From: Bauldia sp.
GTDB taxonomy: Bacteria; Pseudomonadota; Alphaproteobacteria; Rhizobiales; Kaistiaceae
Reading direction: 5' to 3'
DNA: 64,000 nt
Assembly: GCA_026126065.1 (NCBI GenBank)
Contig: JAHCJY010000001.1
Span: 186,001-250,000 of the forward strand
The position numbers and the translations under genes were made by a program. Below, one piece after another: positions 24,351 to 33,663 of this stretch. The first letter of the stretch is position 1, and each line of letters begins with the position of its first letter. The notes beneath the pieces were generated by a model that worked only from the letters and a program-made list of their open reading frames with translations, searched no databases and had not been told where the DNA came from.

Positions 24351-25234
24351 GCCTTTCGGTCCATCGCGCCGCGGTCGTCGCGCAGAAGCGGCTGACGCCG
24401 GGGATGATCCGCGTCACCTTCGGCGGTCCGGGGCTTTCCGGTTTCGCGTCGACCGGCGTCGGTGACGAGTATGTCCGGCTGTTCTTCCCGGATCCGGAGA
24501 CCGGCGAGGTGGTGCTGCCGATCGTCGACGGACGCGGCTTCTGGTCGTGGCCCGAGGGCAGGAAGCCGGCGCACACCGAGCCCTACACCGTCCGCCGCTT
24601 CGACGGCGAGCGCGGCGAGATCGACATCGACTTCGTCGTCCATGAGGGCGGCCGCGCCTCCGAATGGGCGCAACGCGCGAGGCCCGGCGATGGCCTCGTC
24701 ATCAACCAGCCGCACGGCCTTTACGAGGCGCCCGATGACATCGAGTGGGTGCTGTTCGCCTGCGACGCCACCGGCATACCGGCGCTCGGACGGCTGCTCG
24801 AGGACCTCCCCGCGAGCGTCGAGGCGCGCGCGATCGTCGAGATCGCCGATCCGGCGCATGAACTGACGCTCATGAGCCCGGCGCGGCTTGACGTCACCTG
24901 GCTCCACGGCAGCGGCAACGGCATTGCGCCGAGCCGGCTGCCCGAGGCGGTCGGCGCGATGAAGCTGCCGGCCCGGCCCGGCTATGTCTGGATCGCCGCC
25001 GAGCAGAAGGCCGCGCGGCCGCTCCGCCGCCGCATGCGGCACGAGCTGAAGCTGCCGGGCGACCGCTACTCCGTCACCGCCTATTGGACCGACCACCTCG
25101 CCGAATGGCAGGCCGGCTGGTCCGCGCTCGACCCCGCCATCAAGGCGCGGATCGAGGCCGCCTGGGCCTCCGACCGCGATCGCGACGACGTCGCCGACGA
25201 GGTCGACGCGATCCTCGACACCGCGGGCCTCTGA
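24347..25234 (+). CDS. Siderophore-interacting protein (FAD-dependent ferric reductase family)
   Basis: 295 aa. FAD-binding domain with the pattern AHTEPYTVRRFD (RxYTxR-like FAD site) and EIDIDFVVHEGG, then the C-terminal SIP domain with VWIAAEQKAARPLRRRMRHEL and the YSVTAYWTDHLAEWQAGW segment. Such ViuB/SIP proteins reduce ferric-siderophores in the cytoplasm to release iron. GTG 24347 overlaps the upstream stop (GTGA), indicating coupled translation within the uptake operon. Confidence 0.93.
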   Translation: MSLSVHRAAVVAQKRLTPGMIRVTFGGPGLSGFASTGVGDEYVRLFFPDPETGEVVLPIVDGRGFWSWPEGRKPAHTEPYTVRRFDGERGEIDIDFVVHEGGRASEWAQRARPGDGLVINQPHGLYEAPDDIEWVLFACDATGIPALGRLLEDLPASVEARAIVEIADPAHELTLMSPARLDVTWLHGSGNGIAPSRLPEAVGAMKLPARPGYVWIAAEQKAARPLRRRMRHELKLPGDRYSVTAYWTDHLAEWQAGWSALDPAIKARIEAAWASDRDRDDVADEVDAILDTAGL

Positions 25235-25271
25235 TCCCGCCGCCTCTTCCACCACAGCCTCCAAGAGCCTC

Positions 25272-26240
25272 ATGTCCCTCAAGACCCTCTCCCTCGCCGC
25301 CGCCTTTGCCGCGGCCATGTCGGCGCCGGCTCTGGCGCAGGACGCCTTCCCCGTCACCATTGCGCACGCTTATGGCGAGACCGTCATTGCGGCCAAGCCC
25401 GAGCGCGTCGTCATCATCGGCTGGATCGCCGGCGACGTGATGCTCGCGCTCGGCGAGATGCCGCTCGCGCTGCCGATCGAGTCATGGGGCGGTGGCCCGG
25501 ACGGCATGCTGCCGTGGATCCGCGACCGCATCGCCGAACTCGGCGGCGAGCCGCCGGTGACCGTCGACATGGATCTTGCCATCCCGTTCGAGGAACTCCT
25601 CGCTCTCGAGCCGGACCTGATCCTTGCCCCATATAGCGGCCTCACCGATCTCGAATATGCGCGCCTTGCGGCGATCGCCCCCACCGTCGCCTTCGCCGAC
25701 ACGGCCTGGAGCGGCGCATGGCAGGACGTCACCCGCACCGTCGGCCGCGCGCTCGGCCGCGAGGCGGACGCCGAGACGCTGATCGCCGACACCGAGACCT
25801 ACCTCGTCACGCTCGGCCAGCAGCATCCGGAGTTTGCCGGCAAGACCTTCGCCTACGCGTGGGACGACACCGCCAACGGCAATCTGCCGGTTTACGTCCC
25901 GGCCGATTCGCGCGTCCAGGCCACGCAGGATCTCGGTCTCGTCCTGGCACCGGGCATCATTGCACTCCCGGCCGGCGACAGCTTCTGGATCAATGTCAGC
26001 CTCGAGAACCTTGCGACCATCGACGCCGACATCCTGATCACCTGGCACAGCTCGCAGGAGCAGCTCGACGCCTTCCGCGCCAACCCGCTCGTCGCGCGCT
26101 ACCGCCCGGTCGCCGAAGGCCACCATGTCGGCGTCGTCGACCGCTCCCGCGTCATGGCCCAGTCCGCCCCCGGCCCGCTCGCGATGCGCTGGGAGATGGA
26201 CCAGTTCGTCGCCTCACTGGCGGACCTCCTCCGCCAGTGA
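25272..26240 (+). CDS. Iron-siderophore ABC transporter substrate-binding protein
   Basis: 322 aa, Sec signal MSLKTLSLAAAFAAAMSAPALAQ. Classical FepB/FecB-like: YGETVIAAKPERVVIIGW, LEPDLILAPYSGLT, and APTVAFADTAW. It is more typical of the family than the other two binding proteins in this cluster and stands closest to the permease genes, so it is the most likely dedicated partner of the FecCD pair. Confidence 0.92.
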   Translation: MSLKTLSLAAAFAAAMSAPALAQDAFPVTIAHAYGETVIAAKPERVVIIGWIAGDVMLALGEMPLALPIESWGGGPDGMLPWIRDRIAELGGEPPVTVDMDLAIPFEELLALEPDLILAPYSGLTDLEYARLAAIAPTVAFADTAWSGAWQDVTRTVGRALGREADAETLIADTETYLVTLGQQHPEFAGKTFAYAWDDTANGNLPVYVPADSRVQATQDLGLVLAPGIIALPAGDSFWINVSLENLATIDADILITWHSSQEQLDAFRANPLVARYRPVAEGHHVGVVDRSRVMAQSAPGPLAMRWEMDQFVASLADLLRQ

Positions 26241-26574
26241 GGGCGAGCGTGCCCCCGAGCCGGTCGCGGGTGACTTCCTCCTCCCTTGAGGGGGAGGGCG
26301 GCCGCCTTTGGCGTGGGAGCGACGCGCGTGGGGGCACGACGCTTGTCGGAGGGTCCTCTCCCCCCTTGAGGGGGAGAGACAGAGAGGGGGGCAAGCCACG
26401 CGTCGCGGCGCTATTTGCGGAAGACTGCGTTCAGCCAGCGCCCGGGCCGGGCGTCGTTCGTCGCTCTCGCGCGGCACGTCGTGCGGCGTACCCCCCTCTC
26501 TGGTCTCTCCCCCTCAAGGGGGGAGAGGACCCTCCGATGTGCGCCGTGCCCCGGCGCGTGCGGATGCTGCGCCT
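26241..26574. repeat. Intergenic region with a large inverted repeat
   Basis: Two arms of about 58 bases, roughly 26339-26397 and 26486-26542, are imperfect reverse complements. Each carries the palindromic core CTCTCCCCCCTTGAGGGGGA or its complement and the flanking GGAGGGTCCT / AGGACCCTCC. A related single core lies at about 26272-26292. This is a composite intergenic repeat between the third binding-protein gene and the permeases; RNA read through it would fold into a long hairpin. Confidence 0.75.
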
Positions 26575-27642
26575 ATGACGGTGCAATCCGCCACCATCGA
26601 GCCGACTGGCGAGGCCGTGGACCGTCCGGTGGGTCTTGCCCATACAAATGCGGCGCGAGGTCTTGGCCTGCTCGTCTGCGTCGGGGCGCTCGGCCTCGTC
26701 GTCGTATTGAGCATCGCCATCGGTGCCCGCGACATCCCCGTGGCAACCGTCCTCGATGCCTTGCTGCACTATGATGACCGGCTCGACGAGCACGCCATCA
26801 TCCAGGGCCTCCGTCTGCCGCGGACAATCCTCGGGCTGCTGGTCGGCGTGGCGCTCGGCCTGTCGGGCGCGCTGATCCAGGCGCTGACGCGGAACCCGCT
26901 CGCCGATCCCGGCATCCTCGGCGTCAATGCCGGTGCCTCGTTCTTCGTCGTGCTGGCGGTGGGCATCTTCGGCCTCTCGACCCTCAGCGGGCTCATCTGG
27001 TTCGCGTTTGTGGGCGCTGCCGTCACGACCGTCGTCGTCTACGCCATCGGCTCCTCGGGGCGCGGCCCCGCCACGCCGGCGCGGCTGACGCTCGCTGGCG
27101 TTGCCATCGCGGCCGTCCTCGGCGGCATCGGCTCGGGCCTGCAACTCCTTGATCCGCAGACCTTCAACGTGATGCGCCACTGGGGCGTCGGGTCGATCGC
27201 GGCGCCGACCTTCGCCGACATCAACACGGCGCTCCCGTTCATCCTCGTCGGCGCTTTCCTCGCGCTCATCGCGGCGCGGCCGCTCAACGCGATCGCCCTT
27301 GGCGAAGATCTTGCCGGAGCGCTCGGCGCCAACATCGCCCGCACGCGAGCGCTGGTGATCGTCGCCGTCACACTCATGGCGGGCGCCGCGACCGCCGTCG
27401 CCGGGCCGATCGCCTTCGTCGGACTGATGGTGCCGCACGTCGCCCGCTGGTTCGTCGGCGCCGACCAGCGCTGGATCTTTGGCTACACGATCGTCCTGTC
27501 GCCGATCCTCCTTCTGGTGTCGGACATCATCGGGCGCGTCGTCGCGCGGCCGGGCGAGGTCCAGGTCGGCATCGTCACCGCCTTCGTCGGCGCGCCGGTG
27601 CTGATCTTCCTCGTGCGGCGCAAGCGGGCGAGCGGGCTGTGA
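26575..27642 (+). CDS. FecCD-family siderophore ABC permease
   Basis: 355 aa with about nine to ten helices. BtuC/FecCD pattern: LRLPRTILGLLVGVALGLSGALIQALTRNPLADPGILGVNAGA, and PIAFVGLMVPHVAR near the ATPase-coupling loop. Forms the membrane channel for ferric-siderophore import with the next gene product. ATG 26575 is chosen; the frame is open upstream through the repeat but that is not protein-like. Confidence 0.93.
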   Translation: MTVQSATIEPTGEAVDRPVGLAHTNAARGLGLLVCVGALGLVVVLSIAIGARDIPVATVLDALLHYDDRLDEHAIIQGLRLPRTILGLLVGVALGLSGALIQALTRNPLADPGILGVNAGASFFVVLAVGIFGLSTLSGLIWFAFVGAAVTTVVVYAIGSSGRGPATPARLTLAGVAIAAVLGGIGSGLQLLDPQTFNVMRHWGVGSIAAPTFADINTALPFILVGAFLALIAARPLNAIALGEDLAGALGANIARTRALVIVAVTLMAGAATAVAGPIAFVGLMVPHVARWFVGADQRWIFGYTIVLSPILLLVSDIIGRVVARPGEVQVGIVTAFVGAPVLIFLVRRKRASGL

Positions 27643-28709
27643 CGGTCGCCGCCGAACCACCGCCGATCGACTTCGGCCGACAGGTCGCGATCCTTCGCCT
27701 TGCCGGCGGCCGTTTCGCGCAGCGCATCGAAATCCGCACGGTCGTCGTCTGCGGAATCCTGCTGGCCCTCGCCTTCGTGGTCGCGGTGGTGACACTGATG
27801 AGCGGCGAGTACCGCCTGTCGCCGGGGCAGGTGCTGCAGGCGCTGTTCAGCGAGGCCCCCGCGCGGGTCGAGATGGTGGTGGTCGAATGGCGGCTGCCGC
27901 GGACGCTGATGGCGATCATCCTCGGCGCCGCGCTCGGCATCTCCGGCGCGATCTTCCAGTCGATCACCCGCAATCCGCTCGGCAGCCCCGACGTCATCGG
28001 CTTTGACGCCGGCTCCTATACCGGCGCGCTCCTCGTCCTCCTCGTCATCCAGGGCGGCTACTACGAGGTCGCGTCCGGCGCGCTCCTCGGCGGCATCGTG
28101 ACGGCGCTGGCCGTCTACCTCCTCGCCTGGCGGCGCGGCGTGCAGGGGTTCCGGCTCATCATCGTCGGCATCGGCGTTGCCGCGATGCTGAATGCGGTCA
28201 ACTTGTGGCTGATCCTGAAGACCGACCTCCAGCTCGCGATGGCGGCGTCGATCTGGGCGGCGGGCACACTCAACGGCGCCGGCTTCGAGAAGCTGGTGCC
28301 GGCGGCGATCGTCATCACGACCCTCTTCCTCCTCGCAGCGCCCCTCAGCCGGCCGATGCGCCAGCTCGAAATGGGCGACGATGCGGCCGGCGCGCTCGGC
28401 ATCAGAGCGGAGCGCTCACGCCTTGCGCTGGTCGTCGTCGGCGTCGCCTTCACCGCGACCGTCACCGCCGCGGCGGGGCCGATCAGCTTCGTGGCGCTCG
28501 CGGCGCCGCAGATCGCACGGCGTCTGACCCGTTCGGCCGGCGTTGCGCTCCTTCCTTCTGCCTGCCTCGGCGCGCTCCTCCTCGTTCTGGCGGACTACGT
28601 CGCGCAGCGCGCCTTCGCGCCGACCCAGCTGCCGGTCGGCATCGTCACCGTCAGCATCGGCGGCCTCTATTTCACCTGGCTTCTCGTCCGCGAGGCCCGC
28701 CGCCGTTGA
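27639..28709 (+). CDS. FecCD-family siderophore ABC permease
   Basis: 356 aa, second permease of the pair. LPRTLMAIILGAALGISGAIFQSITRNPLGSPDVIGFDAGSYTG and PISFVALAAPQIARRLTR are the family hallmarks. GTG 27639 overlaps the previous stop by four bases (GTGA). Closest in style to FepG/FecD-type partners, so the importer is probably a heterodimeric channel. Confidence 0.93.
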   Translation: MTVAAEPPPIDFGRQVAILRLAGGRFAQRIEIRTVVVCGILLALAFVVAVVTLMSGEYRLSPGQVLQALFSEAPARVEMVVVEWRLPRTLMAIILGAALGISGAIFQSITRNPLGSPDVIGFDAGSYTGALLVLLVIQGGYYEVASGALLGGIVTALAVYLLAWRRGVQGFRLIIVGIGVAAMLNAVNLWLILKTDLQLAMAASIWAAGTLNGAGFEKLVPAAIVITTLFLLAAPLSRPMRQLEMGDDAAGALGIRAERSRLALVVVGVAFTATVTAAAGPISFVALAAPQIARRLTRSAGVALLPSACLGALLLVLADYVAQRAFAPTQLPVGIVTVSIGGLYFTWLLVREARRR

Positions 28710-28723
28710 AGGATTCTTCTGCC

Positions 28724-29566
28724 ATGAACCAGCACGTCGACCCCGCCGCTGCCGATGCCGGACCGGGCCGCCTCGCGGCCAGGAACGTCACCATCGGCTA
28801 TGACACCCGCGTCATCTCGAGGAACCTCTCGGTGGCGATCCCCGACGGCTCGTTCACCGTCATCGTCGGGCCGAACGCGTGCGGGAAGTCGACCTTGCTC
28901 CGCTCGCTGTCGCGCCTCCTTCGCCCCGCCGCGGGCGAGGTGGTCCTCGACGGCCGCAGCATCTCATCCTACCCCGCCAAGGAGGTCGCGCGCCGGCTCG
29001 GGCTCCTGCCTCAGAGTTCGATCGCGCCCGACGGCATCACCGTCGCTGACCTTGTCGCGCGCGGGCGCTATCCGCACCAGAAGCTGCTGCGCCAGTGGTC
29101 ACGCGCCGACGAGGCGGCGGTGGTGTCGGCGATGGAGGCGACCCGTGTCACGCCGCTTTCCGCGCGCGTGGTCGACGAGCTGTCGGGCGGACAGCGGCAG
29201 CGCGTCTGGGTGGCGATGGTGCTGGCGCAGGAGACACCGCTCCTCCTCCTCGATGAGCCGACGACCTTCCTCGACATCGCCCACCAGATCGAGCTCCTCG
29301 AACTCCTCCGCGCGCTGAACCGGCGTGACGGGCACACGATCGTCGTCGTGCTGCACGACCTCAACCACGCCTGCCGTTACGCGACGCACATGATTGCGAT
29401 GAGCGCCGGCGAGATCGTCGCCGAAGGCCGCCCGGCCGACATCGTCAACGCCCAGCTGGTCGAGAACGTGTTCGGCCTTCCCTGTGTGGTCATCGACGAT
29501 CCCGTCTCGCACACGCCGCTGGTCATTCCGCGCGGTGCGTCTCACGCCGAACCGGACAAGCCATAG
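28724..29566 (+). CDS. Siderophore ABC transporter ATPase (FepC/FecE type)
   Basis: 280 aa. Walker A GPNACGKST, signature LSGGQRQRVWVAMVLAQ, Walker B LLLLDEPTTFLD, switch His in VLHDLNHACRYA. The D-loop TTFLDIAHQIE and HDLNxACRYA are typical of iron-chelate importers. It drives the two FecCD permeases just upstream, 14 bases after the second one's stop. Confidence 0.95.
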   Translation: MNQHVDPAAADAGPGRLAARNVTIGYDTRVISRNLSVAIPDGSFTVIVGPNACGKSTLLRSLSRLLRPAAGEVVLDGRSISSYPAKEVARRLGLLPQSSIAPDGITVADLVARGRYPHQKLLRQWSRADEAAVVSAMEATRVTPLSARVVDELSGGQRQRVWVAMVLAQETPLLLLDEPTTFLDIAHQIELLELLRALNRRDGHTIVVVLHDLNHACRYATHMIAMSAGEIVAEGRPADIVNAQLVENVFGLPCVVIDDPVSHTPLVIPRGASHAEPDKP

Positions 29567-29650
29567 TACCGCGGCGGCAGGCAGCGCTCCTCCGCCCGTT
29601 TCCCCGCGCCAGCCACATCGCTACAGAGTGCAGGCCCAAGGCGCCCACAC

Positions 29651-31384
29651 ATGAACCTCGCTCGCCGTTTCTTTTCCTACTACGCGCCCTACAGGCGCCT
29701 GTTCTTCCTCGATTTCGGCTGCGCGCTGCTGGCCGGGCTCCTCGAGCTCGCCTTTCCGCTGTCGGTGCAGTGGTTCATCGACGACCTCCTGCCGGGGCAG
29801 GACTGGGGCTGGATCTTCTTCGCAGCCGCGCTCCTCCTCGGCATCTACGTCTTCAATGCGGTGCTGAATGCGGTCGTGAACTACTGGGGCCATGCGCTTG
29901 GCGTCGGGATCGAGACCGACATGCGGCGGCAGGCGTTCGATCACCTGGCAAAACTGTCGTTCCGCTTCTTCGACGACAACCAGACTGGTCAGCTCATCAC
30001 CCACGTCACCAAGGACCTCGAGGAGGTCGGCGAGGTGGCGCATCACGGGCCGGAGGACGTGTTCATCGCGGTGATGACCTTCATCGGCGCGTTCGTGCTG
30101 ATGCTCCTGGTGAACTGGAAGCTTGCGTGCATCACGCTTGCGATCGTGCCGGTCGCGGGCTTCCTCGTCAGTCATTACGGGTCGCGGATGACGCTGACCT
30201 GGACGGAGATGTTCGGCCGGGTGGGTGACTTCAACACGCGCGTCGCGGAAAGCATCGGCGGCATCCGCGTGGTCAAGGCGTTCGCCAATGAAAGCCACGA
30301 ACGGCGGCTGTTCGAGCGCGACAACCAGGCCTATCGCCGGACGAAACTCCGCGCCTACGCGATCATGACCGGGAGCATCGCGCTCTCGTACCTGTCGACC
30401 CGCCTCGTCCAGCTCGTGGTGCTCGTCGCCGGCACATGGCTCGTGATCGAGGGCGAGCTCAGCTATGGCGAGTTCGTCGGCTTCATCCTCCTGATCGAGG
30501 TGTTCTTCCGGCCGATCGACAAGATCACGAGCGTGCTCGAGAGCTACCCCAAGGGCATCGCCGGCTTCCGCCGCTTCCTCCGGCTGATCGACACCGAGCC
30601 GGACATCGCGGACCGGCCGGGCGCGGTCGCCGTCACGCATCTTCGCGGCGAGATCGAATACCGCGATGCGACCTTCGGCTATGCCGACGGCAGCACCGTC
30701 ATCGAGAGCCTTAACCTGTCGATCCCCGCCGGCACGACGGTTGCCTTCGTCGGTCCGTCGGGCGCCGGCAAGACGACGATCTGCTCGCTCCTGCCGCGCT
30801 TCTACGAACTCCGCTCGGGCGCCATCACGGTTGACGGCATCGACATCCGCGACATGACCCAGCAGTCGCTCCGGAGCCAGATCGGCATCGTGCAGCAGGA
30901 CGTGTTCCTGTTCGGCGGAACGCTTCGCGACAACGTAGCCTACGGCAAGCTCGACGCGACCGACGCCGAGATCATGGAGGCCATGCGGAGAGCGCGGCTC
31001 GATGAGTTCGTCGCCGGCCTTCCCGCCGGCCTCGACACGATCGTCGGCGAGCGCGGTGTAAAGCTGTCGGGCGGGCAGAAGCAGCGCGTCGCCATCGCGC
31101 GCATGTTCCTGAAGAACCCCCCGATCCTCATCCTCGACGAGGCGACGTCGGCGCTCGACAGCGCCACCGAGCAGGCGATTCAGCGCTCGCTGGCGGAACT
31201 GTCACGCGGCCGCACCACGCTCGTCATCGCCCACCGCCTCGCCACGATCCAGAACGCCGACCGCATCGTCGTCGTCGACGGCCGCGGCATCGCCGAGCAG
31301 GGCACGCACGCGGAGCTTCTGGCGCGCCGCGGCGCATACCGGACGCTGCACGAGGCCCAGTTCGGGGCGGCTGCGGCGGAGTAG
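29651..31384 (+). CDS. ABC transporter with fused membrane and ATPase domains (type IV exporter fold)
   Basis: 577 aa. Six-helix membrane domain (about residues 15-320) followed by a complete ATPase domain (about 335-577) with Walker A GPSGAGKTT, signature LSGGQKQRVAIARMF, Walker B ILILDEATSALD and switch IAHRLATI. Usually a homodimeric lipid or small-molecule exporter. Its position at the end of a siderophore operon also allows a role like mycobacterial IrtAB, where an exporter fold works with a siderophore reductase. It starts 84 bases after the iron ATPase gene. Direction and substrate are unproven. Confidence 0.9.
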   Translation: MNLARRFFSYYAPYRRLFFLDFGCALLAGLLELAFPLSVQWFIDDLLPGQDWGWIFFAAALLLGIYVFNAVLNAVVNYWGHALGVGIETDMRRQAFDHLAKLSFRFFDDNQTGQLITHVTKDLEEVGEVAHHGPEDVFIAVMTFIGAFVLMLLVNWKLACITLAIVPVAGFLVSHYGSRMTLTWTEMFGRVGDFNTRVAESIGGIRVVKAFANESHERRLFERDNQAYRRTKLRAYAIMTGSIALSYLSTRLVQLVVLVAGTWLVIEGELSYGEFVGFILLIEVFFRPIDKITSVLESYPKGIAGFRRFLRLIDTEPDIADRPGAVAVTHLRGEIEYRDATFGYADGSTVIESLNLSIPAGTTVAFVGPSGAGKTTICSLLPRFYELRSGAITVDGIDIRDMTQQSLRSQIGIVQQDVFLFGGTLRDNVAYGKLDATDAEIMEAMRRARLDEFVAGLPAGLDTIVGERGVKLSGGQKQRVAIARMFLKNPPILILDEATSALDSATEQAIQRSLAELSRGRTTLVIAHRLATIQNADRIVVVDGRGIAEQGTHAELLARRGAYRTLHEAQFGAAAAE

Positions 31385-31445
31385 GGCACACGCTGCGGTC
31401 CTTGTCGGGTAGAAGGCCGGCAATCCCGCGGGGAGAGTCGGGGCC

Positions 31446-32630
31446 ATGATCCCGTTTTTCGACCGCATCGACCGTGCCGACCGCGTCCTCGTCGTGGGCT
31501 GCGGCGGCGGCTTCGACGTCTATTCAGGGGTACCGCTCGCGGTGCGGCTCATTGCGCGCGGCAAGTTCGCGGCGCTCGCAAACTACTCCTTCACCTCGCT
31601 CGATCCGCTTACGGAGGAGCGGCTCTCGGAGGTTCTCTGGCGGGTCGATACGCGGCACGGATCGCTGCCTTACTTCCCGGAGCGATGGCTCTGCGAATGG
31701 CTTGCCGCCCGCGATCTCGCAGTCCCGGTCTATGCGTTCATCCAGCCCGGTGTCCTGCCGCTGGCCAATGCGTTTCGCCAGATCGTGGCAGAGCACGCGA
31801 TAGACCTCGTCGTCCTTGTCGATGGCGGAACGGACAGCCGGATCTTCGGCGACGAGCCCGGGCTTGGCACCGTGACGGAGGATGCAATCACGCTTGTTGC
31901 CGCCGACATCGCGGCGCCGGGTCGGGTGCTCCTTGCCGCGCTTGGTTTCGGTATCGACGACTTCCACGGCGTGTCGCATCACTCGTTCCTAGAGAACGTG
32001 GCGACTCTCGGTCGGGAGGGCGCGTATCTCGGTGCCTTCTCGCTGACGCCGGGCACGCCGGAGGCCGACGCCATGCTTGACCTGATCGACGTCGCGAACG
32101 CGCGGCAGGGGGCGCTAGCGAGCATCGTCACCAACTCCGTCGCGAGCGCGGTCCGCGGCGAGTTCGGGAACTTCCATGCCACCGACCGGACCGGCCGGAG
32201 CACGACCTTCATCAACCCCTTGATGTCCCTCTACTGGACCTTCGAGGCGAGCCGGGTCATGGCGCACATGGCCTTCGGCGCAGCGCTCCGGAAGACGAGC
32301 ACGCGGCACCAGGCGCGCCTCGCGATCGAGGAGGTCCGCGACGACCTTACGCTCCGGCCGCGGCAGCCATCCCGCTCTGACTCACGCCCGGTCATAACGG
32401 CTGGCGGCAACACGTCGATCATCGGGCCGAAGGGGCGGGAAGTCGACGTTCCTGTCGCTGGTCAGCCCGCTCCTGCCAATGGATTCCGGCACAATCCTGT
32501 TGGACGCCAGGTCGTCTACCAGGGCACGCCCGCGGCGCTCATCCGCGCGGACATCCTCGGCGCGATATTCGATGTCGGCGTTGCCGTGCATGACCTCGGC
32601 GGCCGGCGGTTCGTCTCGTATTTCGACTGA
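31446..32630 (+). CDS. DUF1152 protein with extra C-terminal segment
   Basis: 394 aa. Residues 1 to about 310 fit DUF1152: VLVVGCGGGFDVYSGVPLAVRL, the ANYSFTSLD strand, LVDGGTDSRIFGDEPGLGT and TFEASRVMAH. This fold looks like a nucleotide- or sugar-nucleotide-binding Rossmann domain, function unknown. The last 85 residues after LTLRPRQPSRSDSR are a separate basic-to-polar segment containing GNTSIIGPKGREV that I do not recognise. A GGGGAGA ribosome-binding site lies upstream of the ATG. It sits at the edge of the polysaccharide locus. Confidence 0.8.
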   Translation: MIPFFDRIDRADRVLVVGCGGGFDVYSGVPLAVRLIARGKFAALANYSFTSLDPLTEERLSEVLWRVDTRHGSLPYFPERWLCEWLAARDLAVPVYAFIQPGVLPLANAFRQIVAEHAIDLVVLVDGGTDSRIFGDEPGLGTVTEDAITLVAADIAAPGRVLLAALGFGIDDFHGVSHHSFLENVATLGREGAYLGAFSLTPGTPEADAMLDLIDVANARQGALASIVTNSVASAVRGEFGNFHATDRTGRSTTFINPLMSLYWTFEASRVMAHMAFGAALRKTSTRHQARLAIEEVRDDLTLRPRQPSRSDSRPVITAGGNTSIIGPKGREVDVPVAGQPAPANGFRHNPVGRQVVYQGTPAALIRADILGAIFDVGVAVHDLGGRRFVSYFD

Positions 32631-32649
32631 CGCACGTTCGGGTCGCGCC

Positions 32650-33654
32650 TTACCCGTAGCCGAGGCGCCGGATCAGCGCGCCGCACCTGTCCTCGACTAG
32701 CGCCAGTTCCTCGTCCGTGAGGCCGGACTTGGCGTTCCGGTTGTCCTGCCGCGCGGGAATGTCCTTCCAGTCGCGGGCGGAAGGATCAAGGCCGAGGCGG
32801 GTGTCGATCGTCCTCAGCACGCCGTGGATGTCGGCGACGAAATCCTCGTACGATGTCTCGGCCTTCCGCGCCGCATCGAGGGCGTCGAAGGCATCGAGCT
32901 GGCGGTCGACGACGAGGCAGTAGGAGGCGCAGAGGCGCTCGAGGAAGGCGATCCGGCTCAACTCAGTGCCGTCGATGATGTAGGCCTCGACCGATCCATC
33001 CGCGCCCCGCCGCACGCCCGAACGCTTGTGGCGTTCGAGCTTTCCCGCCGTGTGGTCGGCGAGCGAGCGGATCACCGAGCGTGGATCGCGGACGGTGCCG
33101 ACGAACGCCGCATCCGGGAACAGGCGCAGCAGCATGTCGATGCGGAGCCCGTTCATTGGCGACTTGTTGAGGAATCGCGCACCCGGAGCGCCAAACGCTG
33201 CGGCGTGCATGGCGCAGATGCCCGGCACCGCGCGATAATAGGAGCCGTCCCAGCCGCCGTTCTGGTCCCGGAGCGCCTCCGTGTACCCTTCCGGGTCGAG
33301 CGACCACAGCGGCCGCCTCACCCGGTCGGCCTCCCACGGATAGCCAGCCGGATCCCACATCTCGTTGGCCTCCGACCAGTTCGCGAGCGCGCTGGTCCGG
33401 GCGAGAAGACGGGTGAGGACGCTGGTGCCCGATCGCGTCATGCCGATGACGAAGACGGGCCGCCGCAGCGGATGCGCCGTGGCGAACGCCTCGAACGCCT
33501 CCTGCGCCGCCTGGGTCTGGCGGCGCGCGAAGAGCGCGTCGAACTCGGCAACCGGCACCGGCAATGGAAGCTCCGCAATGAACCGCGCGCCATCGCGTAG
33601 GCCGTTTGGCCGCCCCGGCGCAACATTATTGGCGGGTGGGAGGAACCGTGGCAT
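32650..33654 (-). CDS. Sulfotransferase family protein
   Basis: 334 aa. PAPS 5'-phosphosulfate loop RPVFVIGMTRSGTSVLTRLLA (about residues 70-90), then the 3'-phosphate site FVGTVRDPRSVIRSL. These are the two nucleotide-binding blocks of cytosolic-type sulfotransferases (Sulfotransfer_3). Likely sulfates a sugar of the surface glycan made by this locus. Its ATG is only nine bases from the divergent glycosyltransferase ATG, so each promoter must lie inside the other gene, or the real start is somewhat later. Confidence 0.87.
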   Translation of the reverse strand: MPRFLPPANNVAPGRPNGLRDGARFIAELPLPVPVAEFDALFARRQTQAAQEAFEAFATAHPLRRPVFVIGMTRSGTSVLTRLLARTSALANWSEANEMWDPAGYPWEADRVRRPLWSLDPEGYTEALRDQNGGWDGSYYRAVPGICAMHAAAFGAPGARFLNKSPMNGLRIDMLLRLFPDAAFVGTVRDPRSVIRSLADHTAGKLERHKRSGVRRGADGSVEAYIIDGTELSRIAFLERLCASYCLVVDRQLDAFDALDAARKAETSYEDFVADIHGVLRTIDTRLGLDPSARDWKDIPARQDNRNAKSGLTDEELALVEDRCGALIRRLGYG

Positions 33655-33663
33655 GACGGTGCC

